A stretch of DNA of 64,000 bases from Macrobrachium rosenbergii (Eukaryota; Arthropoda; Malacostraca; Decapoda; Palaemonidae). Position numbers and translations under genes: made by a program. Positions 23,550 through 35,515 of this stretch are shown in pieces (position 1 is the stretch's first letter; every line of letters starts with the position of its first letter). The stretch lies in contig NC_089788.1 of the NCBI RefSeq assembly GCF_040412425.1, positions 65,954,220 to 66,018,219 on the forward strand, written 5' to 3'. The notes below the pieces were generated by a model, which did no database searches, was not told the DNA's origin, and saw only the letters and a program-made list of their open reading frames with translations.

Positions 23550-23994
23550 TATAGTAATCATGAGACAGAACTGTATTGTTGCATTTTTATCTCCGTGTAA
23601 AGTTTATTGATAATACAGCAATTTAGTAGATTTTCATTCAAAAGTAGTCAGAGAAGATATTACAGTAACGAGAGAAAGAGAAAATGAAACTTTAATATTT
23701 TGAGAGGAAGAGAGAGACTGAAATAAAGTATTTCAAGTCTCCAGTACTTTCATTTAACAGGCACTGCTTATTGGCTAATTATTTTGCGTATTATTTAACT
23801 ATTTTTGCCCTATATATGTTAGGTTTTCCATTAATGCTGCTTGGAATTTTAAGTGTAAAATACAATTCTTATGTTTTTTCTTATCTTCAACCCTTGTTCT
23901 ATGTATGCTAGTTAAGTCAGTGACTTAGAACATCTTCCCTTTGAATAATGATGCATATGAAATAAATACCTATATAATTTTTTTTTTGTGACAG

Positions 23995-24198
23995 AGAGTT
24001 GGAGCAGAAATTTGGAGATTTAACTAATAAAATTAAAGAAGAAAGGGCTACATACAAGGAAAAAAGTGCTGCGCAGTCCATGGCCAAAGCAAAATTTAAA
24101 GAAGTCCAGAAGGAGATTGAGAAAAATGCACGTCGCATTGAAGCTATCAGCCGTGAAATTGAAGCCCTTAATTTGACGATTAAAAGAGATTTTACTGA
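23995..24198 (+). CDS. SMC6: SMC6 exon (coiled-coil arm)
   Basis: 68 codons in total; the first base completes the split Lys codon of the previous exon and the last two bases start a Glu codon finished by the next exon. Acceptor tract is a T-run ending 'gtgacag', donor 'gtaagt'. Encodes a continuous charged coiled coil: 'ELEQKFGDLTNKIKEER', 'AKAKFKEVQKEIEKNARR', 'IEALNLTIKRDFTE'. Corresponds to the middle of the N-terminal SMC6 arm. DIRS element 1 begins only about 210 bases after the donor. Confidence 0.85.
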
Positions 24199-24743
24199 GT
24201 AAGTATTGTACAGATAGATTTCAATACCCTATCTTAATTCTAATCCTCATATTTATAGGATAATTTATTTCTTCGTACTTCTTTTAACATAAAATATCAG
24301 GGCTTATAAAATGGTTGTTATGATCAAGAGAAAAAATTTATACAGATATTCATTGCAGAATTTTTGATAATTTCCTGTGTAAAAGCTACTGTAAAACACA
24401 AATTTTTATTTATACTTACCAAATAATTACATAGCTATAGTTTCTAACTAGTGCGGCAGCTTGAATTTTGAAATTCGCAGTAGCACTCCTATTGTTTAGT
24501 GTAGGTAACTGTCCCCACCCACTTTTGGGGAAGAACAGGTACAGCACAGCTGAAGAGCTCAATTTGTTTCTGCCGGTCAACGGCTGAACTTCAGTGGTTG
24601 GAGCAGCTTGATTTTGATTTTTCGTAACCAGATGGTTGTGACTGATTGCCACTTTGGTGACGTATCCATTATTTTGGTAGTTAGTTAGCTTAGGGTTTTT
24701 TTAAACCTGGCTTTTCTCTGATTCAGACAATTTTTCAAGGACC

Positions 24744-26464
24744 ATGTCTGACTGTAGTACTTCTAGTATTTGGTTTTGTGCTAAATGCAGCAAAACTAGA
24801 CTGACAAAAGCCTCTTATGATTTGCATATCATATGTATTAATTGTAGAGGACAGATTTGCACAATTGATTTGACTTATGATGAATGTAGGGACTGGGATC
24901 AGAGGAAATGGAAAGTTTTAAAGGCATATCTTGACAAACTTGAGAGAGACAGAAAGAGGAAGGCAGCTGCTAGAGCCGAAGGTAGGAATTTAGCTAGACA
25001 AGTATCTTCTCCTAAATCAGATGTAGCCGATTTACCTGTTTTGTCTTCACATGTAACTGCCTTTCCTCCCATAACCAGTCTTCCGACTTTTTCATCTACT
25101 CTGTTACCTGGCTCCCATGCTTCTAACCCCAATGCCATTTCCAGTCTTGAAGCCTGTTTTGACCAGAAATTCGGTCTCGTGAATACTGTGGCCTAATTAG
25201 GGGTATCTATTAAGGTTCTTATGGACAAAGTGAGTTTTAGTGACAAAGGTACAAGTGCAGTGTCAGTGGAGAAGGTGACTACTCATCCCACCGATGCTCC
25301 TAGACAAGGTCCCTGTCAGACTCCCCTAAACCTGGGAGGAGGCACACTGGAAGTCCAAGGGAGGTCAGCGGGGTTTGCCCACTGGTAGTTGCCCCCCTTA
25401 GTTGAGCCTGTTGTCCAGTCCCAGTTCTCGGTGGACAGCCATAGAAAAGATGTCCATAATGATGAGGTATTGACCTTCAGTGATACAGACTCCAGTGCAG
25501 ACAAGAGGTGCTGATGGCACTTTTCAGATGTTTCTGTTGTTGAAGAAGCACCTTTCAGCTGCTGTCCAAGTTTCTCCGCTTCCCTGTAAGCGGCACAGGG
25601 AGCAGGAACGAAGTCCACAGCCTTCTTGTAGCTTTTGGGACAGTCCTGACCTCTTGCCTCCTCAGCTTCCTGTTTCGGGGCGCCAATATTTGGTGTCAAA
25701 GCGCTCTTCCAGCTCTCGTAAGCGCTCATCATCTTCTAAGCGCCAAGCTACTCCCAAGTGCCCAGCAGTCTCCGAGAACCCAGTGCCTGCTTCCAAGTGC
25801 TTGATGCCATTTCCGTTCTGCTTGGCGCCAGCTGTCAGACACCCGGTGCCACACTCCGGGCGACAGTCCCCTACCCTTCAAGTTGCTATATTGGTTTCAA
25901 CTGCACCCATGGTACATAAGCCTTCGTTGAAGCCCATTCAGTGCCAGCTTAGTAGCATTTTGGGCCTTTTGCAGAATTCTTCTGCTGTGACACAGGAACC
26001 GTCTGATTTGGCTCTCTCTCCAGTTTCTTTCAACGATGAAGCTTTTGACTTGGAACACTTTCCCACCGCCTATGCAGCTCTCCTCAAGTATTTTCTGGTC
26101 AGTTTTCCGACGTTCTTCGCACCGGCGGCCCAACTTCTCTGCCATTGGCTTTTATGGTGAGGTCCTTTCCTCCTCATCAAGGAAAGCCTTGTCCGAGATT
26201 GAAGGGTGGCTCTCTGAGAAGAGAGAGCTTGGCAAGGCTGTCTTTGTGCAACTGCCTCCCGCATTTCCTGTAGGAGGTACCTTTAATATGCCACAGGAGA
26301 AAGTCCTTCTTTGGGAGTCGCTGCCTCCTCCCAGGCGGGGCTTTCCAGCCTGGTTGATTCCGCTCACAGATCGGCTTCCGCGTCTGCCGAGATTATGTTT
26401 ACGTCGATGGAGCTTGACCATCTTGTGTGAAATATTTTCAAGGTCTTTAAGGTGTTCAGCATTT
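24744..26464 (+). pseudogene. DIRS element 1 ORF1 (gag-like)
   Basis: Begins ATG with 'MSDCSTSSIWFCAKCSKTRL', CxxC (CAKC), His, then CxxC (CINC): a putative zinc-binding head, followed by a basic helix 'KLERDRKRKAAARAEG'. This frame ends at 25196. Later blocks in shifted frames include 'AYAALLKYFLVSFPTFFAP' near 26070 and 'WLSEKRELGKAVF' near 26210. The same head occurs at 35847 in element 2. Presumed structural protein of the retroelement particle; function inferred only by position. The minus-strand frames here are shadows. Confidence 0.68.
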
Positions 26465-26899
26465 TAGATTAAAGATTGTGACATTCTTGCAGGGGACTTG
26501 TCTTCTGACTGGCTGAATGTCCTCTCTTGTGCGGACAAAGCCACTGGGGAGGCTCCATGAAACTGGCTGCCTTGTTTTCCATGGGAGTGTTGAAGAAGAG
26601 GGAACTGTGGTGTTCCTTCACCATCATAGAGGTAACTTCCACCCGGCTATCTGCTCTCCTATTCACACCTGTTGATTGATTTCATCTTTTTCCTTGGGCT
26701 ACAGTGGAGGAGGTAGCCTCAGATCTCCAGAAAAAATCCATGCAAGATTCCTGGCTTAATCAGCCAAGCATCCCAAGGAGTCAGTCTCGTTTGACAATAG
26801 GACAGTCTCCCCTCTTCAACAACAGCCCTTTCTTGGCAGTAGAGCAAGATTCCAGTCTCGCCCTCGCTCGAACTTAAGTTCAGTCAGGCCAGTCAAGAA

Positions 26900-28247
26900 A
26901 ACCTCCGCTAAACCCTCCTCTTGCAAGTGAGGATCCAGTCCTCTGTGTACCAGTGGGAGCCAGACTTCTCATTTTTGGAGGAAATGGGAAGTCAGAGATG
27001 TAGAACCTCGGATCTTGAAGGTTCTCAGAGAGGGCCACTCCATCCCGTGCAGGGAGAAGCCTCTTTGGTTTTGACACCCATCTCATTGATGGCTTACTCC
27101 GCAGGCTCAGAGAGGTTTTCAGCCCTGTCAGAAGAAGTCTCGTCCCTTCTCAAAAAGGAAGCTGTAGAGGTGGTCGAGGACATGAGCACAGGTTTTTGCA
27201 ACCATTTGTATGTGGTCCCCAAGTCATCGGGGTGCTGGAGAACTGTTCTTGACATTAGCGCCTTGAATTTCTTCGTTCAGAAAATGAAATTCAGAATGGA
27301 AACGAGCTAATCAGTCTTGTCTTCCATCCGTCAGGGAGATTGGATGGTATCCATTGATGTGCAGGACGCATACTTCTATGTCCCCGTACATCTGAACTCC
27401 ATGAAATACCTGAGGTTCATGTTCCAGGGCAGAGTCTTTCAGTTCTGGGCTCTGTATTTCGACCTCTATACAACTACTCAAGTTTTTACTCATGTTCTCG
27501 CCCCGCTAGCAAAGTGGCCCCACCTTATAGGCATCAACGTCTGCCTGTATTTAGACGACTGGCTTTTACGGTATCCCTCAAGAGAAAAGTGCATGGAGGA
27601 CCTATGGACGACCCTTCTCTTCGCCGAGGATCTGGGCTTACTAGTCAACGTACAAAAGTCGTAGCTGACTCCAACTCAAGCAATTCTTTATTTTGGGATG
27701 ATGATCAATTCTGAGTTTTCGGGCTTTTCTGTCCCCCAAAAGAGTCGAGTCATGTCTTCTGACAGTTCAAAGCTTCGTCTCTCTCCTTTCCTGTTCTGCC
27801 ATCCAATGGATGAGTCTTATAGGAACATTCTTGTCCATAGAGAAGGTCATCCCTGAAGGCCAGTTGGAACAGGAAAGCTCATCCAGATTCGTTTGTGTTT
27901 CCTATCACGCCACAAATCAAGAAAGACCTTCAATGGTGGCTATCAGAAAGAAGACTTTTAGAAGGAAAGTCTCTCCTTCCTTTGAGCCCCAGCCTAGCCT
28001 TATACTCAGATGCATTGGATCTGGGTTGGGGAGCTCTTTTGGAGGACATGGAAGTTTCCGGAACGTGGTCCCCGGAAGAGAGGAAACTTCACATCAGTGT
28101 AAGAGAATTGAAGGCATTTCATTTAGGCCTTCAAGCTTTGCAGCAGCGACCTTCAACAAGGCATCAAGAATCAGGGAGGTACCCACTCCTTCTCTCTCTA
28201 CGAAGTGGCAAAGGATCTTCTGTGGGCATAGAAGAATCACACCAACA
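26900..28247 (+). pseudogene. DIRS element 1 reverse transcriptase and N-terminal half of RNase H
   Basis: Frame 26921-27310 reads 'LKKEAVEVVEDMSTGFCN' and 'WRTVLDISALNFFV' (RT fingers). After one in-frame stop, 27317-27664 gives 'SIDVQDAYFYVPVH' (motif A with catalytic Asp), and 'NVCLYLDDWLLRY' (motif C, YLDD). After a further stop and a shift, 27895-28130 gives 'YSDALDLGWGALLED' (RNase H first Asp) and 'ISVRELKAFHLGLQAL' (second acidic residue). Broken by at least two stops and two frameshifts; interrupted by the MITE at 28248. Confidence 0.85.
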
Positions 28248-28451
28248 CAGTAAACCCCCTGTATTCGTGGTCCCATGATTCACGGACTCACTTATTCGCA
28301 GATTTCGCTATGGAACATATATACACATTATTTGCTGAAAATTTGCCCATTCACAGTATTTTTCACTGAGAAATATTCACTAATTACTGTATTTTTATCT
28401 AATTTTCATGAGTAAATGCACTTTTTGTGATAAAACTATTAAAATACTCAG

Positions 28452-29867
28452 TTAGTGCTCGAGTTACGATAATTCGCCTTATAATAGTTCCATTTTGCAG
28501 TGGTGTAAGCAATTAATACCAATACGACAATATTTATGAAATATTTTTAAATTTTGCGCAGGTGCAGGCAGCAGTGTACAATCAGGCATTGAGAGAAACC
28601 AAATTACAATAGACCAACTTCTTTTCCTCCATCTCTTTATCCCACCTTCTAGTTAAAAAAGTAAAAGAGAATGATAAAAGTACTGTTAGTAACATTATAC
28701 TCTTGCGTAAATGCATACAACCATAAAAACCAAACGAGAAACTGTGGTTTTGCTTATCATCGAATCGTATAACAAAAGCTGTTTTGCTTGTTTTTCAACC
28801 ATCATATGGTAATAAACAATTACTGTAGTTATAGTACAAATGACGTTAAGTAGAATAGGATTGATGTATTTTTACATTATACCCTTATTTGCTATGGATA
28901 AAAGATCGGCAAGGAAATATGCTGCTAAATTTAAGCTACAAGTTGTAGCTGAAGCTGAAAAAACAATGTTCAAGCTGCTAATGACTATAAATTATCGTGC
29001 ATTGGCAACGTGGATGAAACTCGACCATAATTAAAATTGGAGAGAAAGTATTTTAATCAAAATTACTGGGCATGAGAAACACATACTGCTATTTTTACGC
29101 CGATAAACAATAAATATGTAAAACTCGTGTTATGATGAAATCATGTGAAAATAGCTAATGGAATCTTGATTTTTTTACACAAAATAAACACCCCTAAACA
29201 GCCAACGTCATCTATTAATGAAAAAAATAGCAAAATTAATTTCACAATGAGAAGTATTTAAGTTATATTCGACTTAAAAACACTTTGTATAATGAAAAAT
29301 AACCTTGTCCCATATATATATAGTACCTAGAGATCCATTTATGCTAACTAGAAGCAAGAAAAGCGCTCTGAACTGAGTTAAATACGGCGAAATAAACTTA
29401 CTGCGTAATCGATTTCCAAACCAAAACATTGATCACTATGATTGCAATTTATAATACAAAAGCAGTACAAGAATATATACAATATATTATTGGATACAGT
29501 GAATTAAGGCACAACATTTTAAAAGATCCATGGAAAAGATGCATATTCGTTATGTTGATGTTTGTATAATACGCAGGCTACCGTATGTGTATACGGTATA
29601 CCATAGTGTAGGCTAGGCTAATTCTTTTTTATTGTTCAATTTCTCTTTGTATTGAATTATCATAAGTCACTCTGCATGAACCTCCAGAATTAGCTGATAT
29701 TAATAATTACTATACCGTGTATGTACTGTATAGAGTATACTTTATAGTGTAGGCTAGGCTACCATATATGTATACATGGTACTGAGTACCCTAGTGTAGG
29801 CTAGGCTATATGTGAGATACGTTTTTTCCAACAAACGATGGGTTTTTTGGAACCTCACCGCATCGTG
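28452..29867 (+). mobile_element. pogo-like element, copy B, nested in the MITE
   Basis: Matches the reverse complement of copy A (18492-20134). Left end 'ttagtgctcgagttacgata', right end 'ttttttggaacctcaccgca'; the outermost ~18 bases of the right terminus are missing compared with copy A. Carries a short remnant of the transposase (28893-29034). Confidence 0.75.
28893..29034 (+). pseudogene. pogo-type transposase: HTH fused to catalytic start by internal deletion
   Basis: Reads 'MDKRSARKYAAKFKLQVVA' and 'EAEK', the N-terminal DNA-binding helix-turn-helix of pogo/Tigger (CENP-B-like) transposases, and about 35 bases later comes 'tggatgaaactcgacc', which in another frame is MDETRP, the DDE_1 start with its first catalytic Asp. 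The roughly 100-150 residues that should separate the two are absent. Copies A and C show the same junction. Confidence 0.65.
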
Positions 29868-29992
29868 TTTGGACTATCAAAATAGGCAGTTCTAAGTGTT
29901 TTTAGAAGGGTGCTAAGTATTCGCGGGATTTAGCTATTCACGGAGGGGGGTTGTAGTACGCATCCCTGCGAATACAGGAGGTTTACTGTGTT

Positions 29993-30490
29993 GTTACGCG
30001 ATTCATCCACGGCAAGCTGAATGTTCTGCAGATGAGCTAAGTCACTGCAGACAGTTCTACCAACAGAGTGGACCCTGAATCCACAGGTATGTACTGACCT
30101 ATGGAAACTGTGGGGAAAGGCTTCAGTAGACCTGTTCGCATCGTTGAGGAACCATTGTCTCCCAACGTTTTGTTCTCGAGCCCCGGACCCTCTAGCATGG
30201 CGATGGATGCCATGCTTTAGGATTGGTTGAACCTAGACTTGTATTCCCTCCCGCCATTCATCATGGTTAGGGGGGTTTTAAGCAAGTTTTTCTCACACCG
30301 CAATACTTCAATGACCCCAGTAGCTCCATTCTGGCCCCTAAAGGAGTGGTTCCCACACCTTAGGCTGCTGGTGGACTTCCCAAGACTTCTGCCACAGAGA
30401 CCAAGTCTTCTCAGACAGCCACATTCCCATCGATTCCACCAAGGACTATCTACTCTTGCTCTGACAGGCTTCAGACTGTCAGGAGACTAG
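29993..30490 (+). pseudogene. DIRS element 1, C-terminal half of RNase H and connector
   Basis: Picks up after the nested insertion as 'RFIHGKLNVLQMS' (family motif GxxNVxAD with the Ala-Asp lost), then shifted frames with 'SLPPFIMVRGVLSKF' and 'VAPFWPLKEWFPHLRLL', 'DFPRLLPQRPSLLRQPHSH', the connector typical between RNase H and recombinase in DIRS polyproteins. Stops and frameshifts throughout. Confidence 0.75.
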
Positions 30491-30507
30491 GGGATTTTCA
30501 AGACCAG

Positions 30508-31451
30508 GTGCAGAGGCGGTTGCAAAGTGTAGACATCAGTCTTCTTGTAGGGTGTACCAGGCAAAGTGGGCAGTCTTCCGCAGCTGGTGTCAAAGACATA
30601 ACGCTTCAACATAACGTCTCCTCTTCTAAAACCTCTATAACTCAGATTGCAGATTTTCTGCTATTTTTGAAGTCTTCTAGAGGTTTAGCTTTGTATACCA
30701 TAAAAGGATACAGAGCCATGCTGGGTTCTGTGAAGTCTTTTGACACGACTAAACAAAAGAGGACAGACTCGGTCTCCTGGAACCTGGACATTGTCCTTAA
30801 ATGGGTTTCATGCTCTCCGTTTGAGCCCTGTCGCTCCATCTCTTTTAGAGATTTAACCAGAAAAACCCTTTTCCTTGTTGCTTTGGCTACAGCCAAAAGA
30901 ATCGGTGAGCTGCAGGCCATAGATAAGGGGGTCTGATTCTCTCAAGGAGACGCAGTCTGCTCACTTATGCTCGGCTTTCTGGCTAAGAATGACATTCCTT
31001 CCAAGCTTGGCCCTGTTCTTTCATCGTCAGGAATTTGATGGACATTCTTGGACCGGAAGAAAAAGAGAGAACTCTTTGCCCTGTCAGGGCTTTGAGATAT
31101 TACCTTAATAGGACTGAGAGGATCAGAGGCCCCTCTAGCAACTTCTGGTGCTCTGTAAAAAATCCTTCCCGGCCACTTTCCAAGAATACATTGGCATTCT
31201 TCTTAAGAGACATTATCTCCGAGTCACACTCAAGAATTCGGGAAGATTTTTTATCTGCCCTGAAAGTTAAAGCCCATGAAATTAGAGCTATCGCTACCTC
31301 ATTGGTTTTTAAGCATAACTTGTCTCTGTCCACAATTCTTCAGTCCACCTATTGGAGGTGTAATTCAGTGTTTGCGACACATTATTTGCGCAACGTGAAG
31401 ACAGTGTTTGAAAGTTGCAGACCTTGGGGCTGTTGTCAGTGGCTGGCATGG
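30508..31451 (+). pseudogene. DIRS element 1 tyrosine recombinase
   Basis: Frame 30508-30936 holds the N-terminal core-binding part ('FLKSSRGLALYTIKGYRAM') and catalytic Arg I in 'ATAKRIGELQAI'. A shift near 30945 leads to 31035-31451 with 'EKERTLCPVRALRYYLNRT', 'KAHEIRAIATSL' (His-x-x-Arg), 'QSTYWRCNSVF' (Trp/His position) and the nucleophile Tyr in 'ATHYLRNV'. All catalytic residues are therefore visible but split by one frameshift and a stop after 'DKGV'. The enzyme integrates the circular retroelement DNA without target duplication. Confidence 0.85.
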
Positions 31452-31514
31452 TGTTGGGGGATGAAGCATAGGAGGTATTCCTTCTATTCTCTATCTCTTT
31501 GCCTTTTTTCATGA

Positions 31515-31903
31515 AAAAGCATTTCAGAACAAAGAAAAAGAGACATAGAATAAAGATGTTATTAAAAAGAGGTTGAGAAGACTTCTATAAATAGATGGGT
31601 CGGAAGGGGAGAGAGACAGAAATTCTCTTCCAACTCTATTTTTATGTCAACCATTTTTTTCTTCTCTTTTTAAGGGTAATGTATTAAGCTAACTTGTAAA
31701 TGAAATTACAGTAACTTTAATTACATATAAAAGTTAATTTAATAATTTGGGAGCATGATTATTGTCATATTTAGTGTTTAAACTTAAGAAATGAGCATTT
31801 ATTAGCATTTTTAGAGACCGTGCCAAACTTACATGAAAATTCACCTTGTGCAAGGGACTCTGGAACCTAACCTTGCATAAGTTCGGGGTATGACTGTAGT
31901 ATA
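31515..31903 (-). mobile_element. Fragment of long TIR element L1 family
   Basis: Reverse-complement match to 12361-12800, including 'catttcagaacaaag', 'ttaaaaagaggttgagaaga', and ending 'cataagttcggggtatgact'. The CT microsatellite of the 12.6 kb copy is reduced here to 'gggagagagacagaaa'. Confidence 0.75.
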
Positions 31904-31935
31904 AATAGATTCTGTAAGTGAAATAACATGTTATA

Positions 31936-32293
31936 CTGTAAACCCCCCGTATTCGCGTTCTCACGATTCGCAAACTCACCTATTCATAGATTTCTCTGTG
32001 GAACGTATCTACCCATTATTCGCAGAAAATTAGCCCATTCGGGGTATTTTTCACTGAGAAATATTCACTAATTACTGTACTGCATTTTCATATTTTCATG
32101 ACTAAATGCACTTTTTTTGATAAAACTATTAAAATACTCAGGCATAAGCATTTTTAGAGGGTTTTTCTTGTGTTTAAACAATCAAAATAGGCAGTTCTAA
32201 GTGTTTTTAGAGGGGGTTTTAAGTATTCGCTGATTTTAGCTATTTGCTGGGGGTTGCGGTACGCATCTCTCACGAAAATATGGGGGTTTACTG
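31936..32293. mobile_element. CAGTAAACCCCC-family MITE, undivided copy
   Basis: 358 bases flanked by TA (31934-31935 and 32294-32295). Ends CTGTAAACCCCCCGTATTCG and, inverted, CAGTAAACCCCCATATTTTC. Serves as reference for the split member at 28248-29988. TA duplication and CAG ends point to mobilisation by a pogo/Tigger-type transposase. Confidence 0.85.
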
Positions 32294-32559
32294 TAGATAT
32301 TTTGCTGTGTTTTCTCAGTATATGTATACTGAGAGAGAGAGAGAGAGAGAATGATGGCACAAGAATTTTTTTAATAAATTTATGGGAGATGGTGAGGACT
32401 AACCACAAAATGATGTAAACCAAGAACTTACTGTAGTAAATAGATATTTTTATCATGAATGTATTTGTATGTAATCACGAAAATACTAACATGGTGTGAC
32501 AAACCTAGCATTCTGTTTGGAGGTACATGTCCCGTCGTTCTAAACTACCCACGTATTTT

Positions 32560-33239
32560 AGATGCTCTATGCAGCACTAGTATATCCTAAAATACGTACC
32601 TGTGCAGTAAATATCATTACAAAATCAGCTTACAACACAGGAAAATATCACTATATGTAAAATGTACGCCCAGTGCATCACAGTATGCAAAGAATGATTT
32701 GCAAACTTACGTAGGCCAATTAAAACGTGCATGTCTGCATGATAGTGGATACTTAAGAGTAACAGTTGTAGGCTGGTATACTTAATTTTGCAACATGACG
32801 TTGAAATGATATTAGGGTGTTCTGGGATGATAGTTTGAGGTTTATTTTTGTTTGAACTGTCAAGTTTAGTGGTGAACTGTTAAAATAGGCAGTTATAGTG
32901 TTTCGGGGGTGTATATAGCTTACTTATGAGTAACAGTAGTAGGAGCGTACTGTAATGTAAGGTTACTTTGGGTGTTTTGGGATGATGATTTGGGGCGTAT
33001 TGTTGTTTGAAATTATATTAAGAATTGTTTTAGTATGATAATGTAAGGTATATTTATGTTTGAACTATCAAAGTAAGCAGTGAAATGTTAAAATAGGCAG
33101 TTATAAGCATTTTAGTTTGAGGGGTACAAGGTGTTTGGCAGTTATAAGTAGTTTTAGAGAGGATTTTTGCATTCCTGCGGATTTTGCACTTCCGTGGTAG
33201 GTTCTGGAACCTGTCCCTTTATAAAATGGGGGAGCACTG
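32560..33239 (-). mobile_element. CAGTGCTTCCCC-family MITE, copy 2
   Basis: Ends 'aaaatgggggagcactg' + TA at 33240-33241. Reverse complement of 8953-9900 minus the SINE. Several sub-blocks are repeated internally ('ggcagttataagcatttt', 'gtttgaactatcaaa'). Confidence 0.7.
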
Positions 33240-33430
33240 TATTACAAAAATCCTCTAGATTTTTTTTTTTTTTTTTTTTTTTCTTATTCTTTTGCTGCTA
33301 GAGACCATACATATTTGCTTAGATTGTTCTCGTCAGGTCATATTCGTTCTGCAGTTGTGGAGTGAATATTGAAAATCCTTAAAAACCCGTGAAGTGTGCA
33401 TAATAAAATAAATGATTTGTATTTGGACAG

Positions 33431-33627
33431 GGTTCAGCGTGTTTGGGAAGAACACAACAAACAGCATCAAGAGGAAATAGAAAAGGTACAGACAGAAGTA
33501 AGAAATATAGAAGAAGTTAAGAAGACTGATGAGACCCATCTTTCAAATATTGAGCATACTGTAAAAGTGAAAATGGATAATTTTCAACAGCTACAGTTTG
33601 AAGAAAACATGAAAAATCGGAAAATAA
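33431..33627 (+). CDS. SMC6: SMC6 exon (coiled-coil arm, hinge-proximal)
   Basis: Starts after 'tgtatttggacag'; the first base completes Glu from the previous exon. Donor 'gtgagt' leaves one base, A, completing as Lys with the next exon. Encodes 'VQRVWEEHNKQHQEEIEKVQ', 'EVRNIEEVKKTDETH' and 'FQQLQFEENMKNRKI', all coiled-coil. The junction product '...NRKI-K-DLEQEL...' is a smooth heptad continuation, which supports both splice sites. Reading on past the donor gives a stop within two codons. Confidence 0.84.
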
Positions 33628-35515
33628 GTGAGTAGTGTATTTAAAATGTAATATTTAATAGGCTAATGTTTCAAAGGAACGAGTGAAAAGAACTTTTTGA
33701 TTTTAAAATGCAAACCTTTGTCTTACAGAAACCCCACCAGTTGTGCGATGTTTACAAACTTGTCTGTCTAAATTACCATGAAGATAACGAGAATGGTGTC
33801 CCCTGGCTAAATGGCCATATGATAAAGTACTATTGTTTGGCCTTTTCTTACTGAATCTGTCATAAGAGATATTTTGACTACCAACTGGTCAGAATAACCC
33901 TTTTGGCAAGAGTACCATTTTGTTTTGTGGTTAATGGGAAAAGTTGCTAATAATGCAATGAACAAGAAGAAATCAGATGTTTACAGTGACAGTTGAATAA
34001 GTAGTATGCATAACTATGATGTTGGTCTGGCTGTTATTTCCACTTGGGCTGAAGTTCATGCCACCACTGCTTCACCACATCCACTCATTTCTCTTGGCTC
34101 CAACAACTTGCTCAGTGTGAGACCTTTACAGCCAGCAGGTCTTATTTGGTTGGATTTAAAGTGTCCCCTTAGCACCCCAGACTTTCCACAGGGGGACAGT
34201 GAGTACCTTAACTGCTGTTGTTATGGAGCACGTTGCACATTCTTTCCCTTTTGTCCTCATTTCATAGTGCTAAAAGCATATTGCAGAACAACTTGCACAT
34301 ATTTAGTGGCTGCTCATAGTGCTAAAAGCATATTGCAGAACAACTTGCACATATTTAGTGGCTGCTCCTGCAAGTCAAGGTACCTAACATGTTTGTTACT
34401 TTTAATTTACGAGACTCTTCTGCTCACAGATACTAATACAACCCGGTCATGAGGTAAAATCTGTTAAATCTAGATCACTGAGGAACTGCAAATATTTCAT
34501 GGTGTATCCCAGCTGTTTGTCTTGCACTTGGCTGTGTTAGGATGATGGGATTTAATGGTTTTTCACCTTGACCTGATTTCTCAGTCTTTTATAATTTTTC
34601 ATCGTGCACTGAGGTAAATGTTTTCCATTTTAATCAGTTTGATAATATTGAAGTGATTTAATTGACAATTTGGTTTTGAATGTATCACATTCAAGTGACT
34701 TTTCATACCTGTATATTTTCATGCTAATGTCGGTATATTTTCATGCTGATGCCTGTATATTTTCATGCTAATAATGTATTGAATATTCAGTTTGTGGTTT
34801 TCACTTTCATTTATTTCATTTTGCATTGATTATGAAACAGCTGTACTCAGTGGAATTATCAAAGTTTTCCAGGTGGTTAGTCCTGTCATATACTGTTATG
34901 CCCTTACTCAGTTGAGCCTTTTTCACCCTTTATAGTGCAGCCATGATCACAGGCATTGACTGATTTTTATAAGTTTACTGAGCTATTAGGGATTGAGCCA
35001 ATATACTGTTTTAACAAAAATCAATTCTACTGTCCCAGCCCACTTTCATGTGCTTAGTTCTTTGCTGCTTGTAGAACTGGACATTCAAGGTGACTCTGTC
35101 AATGGGTTCCACTGCTGAAGGTTTGCTTTCACTGCTTCAAAACCATGGTCGTGAGGTTTGCAGTGGCAGATTTGTCATGAGTCAGGTAAAGAACATTGAT
35201 CCTTAGATGATGGCTTACCATGGTCTTCATTCCGTAGAGATCTATGTTCACTCTACCTCTTGGGTGGTGTTATGAGCACGACAAGCAGTTGGTGAAAAAT
35301 GTTTGATAAAGGAGGTGGATTTTACTGTGGTCTCAGGCATGCATTTGCCTATGGTCACATGTCGGGCAGGATTCACTTGCCGTACTGAATGACAAACTCA
35401 TTACCAGCCACAGTTGCTGAACTGATTCCAGCCATGTCTGCTTCTCCTCTGCATTGTTTGTGGATAGACAGTCTGCTCATGGATGAGCAGTATGCTGATG
35501 AATTAACAGTTTTGT
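33628..35515. other. SMC6 intron: tandem duplications, no gene recognised
   Basis: Holds a perfect two-copy tandem repeat of 52 bases at 34263-34366 and a three-copy ~22-base repeat ('gtatattttcatgctaat') at about 34709-34774. A 148-codon frame at 34006-34452 runs across the 52-base duplication, has no recognisable domain and repeats itself, so I do not call it a gene. Confidence 0.6.

Larger units (their letters stand above)
28248..29988. mobile_element. CAGTAAACCCCC-family MITE inserted in DIRS RNase H (split)
   Basis: Ends are inverted CAGTAAACC(C/T)CCTGTATTCG. The perfect inversion extends three to five bases outward (caaca/tgttg), so the target duplication is unclear. The outer parts (28248-28451 and 29868-29988) match the undivided family member at 31936-32293 in the same order, so the 1.4 kb between them is a secondary insertion (pogo-like copy B). 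RNase H sequence resumes at about 29993. Confidence 0.83.
24412..31514 (+). mobile_element. DIRS1-like retrotransposon, element 1 (decayed, with nested insertions)
   Basis: Left end ('tacttaccaaataattacat', 'gcggcagctt', 'cagtagcactcc') matches the left end of element 2 at 35520. Plus-strand order is gag-like ORF1, reverse transcriptase, RNase H, tyrosine recombinase, as in DIRS elements, which integrate through a recombinase rather than an integrase. All parts carry stops or frameshifts. Split at 28248-29988 by a MITE with its own nested element. The right end is lost: a piece of element L1 starts at about 31515. Confidence 0.88.

Noticed and set aside
25316..26421. Several 60-138-codon minus-strand frames over DIRS element 1
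   Set aside because: They are antisense shadows of ORF1; the plus strand carries the recognisable motifs.
34006..34452. 148-codon plus-strand frame
   Set aside because: No recognisable domain, unusual Cys/Leu/Thr composition, and it spans a perfect 52-base tandem duplication so part of the peptide is repeated in another frame; it lies between two SMC6 exons with no supporting splice signals.
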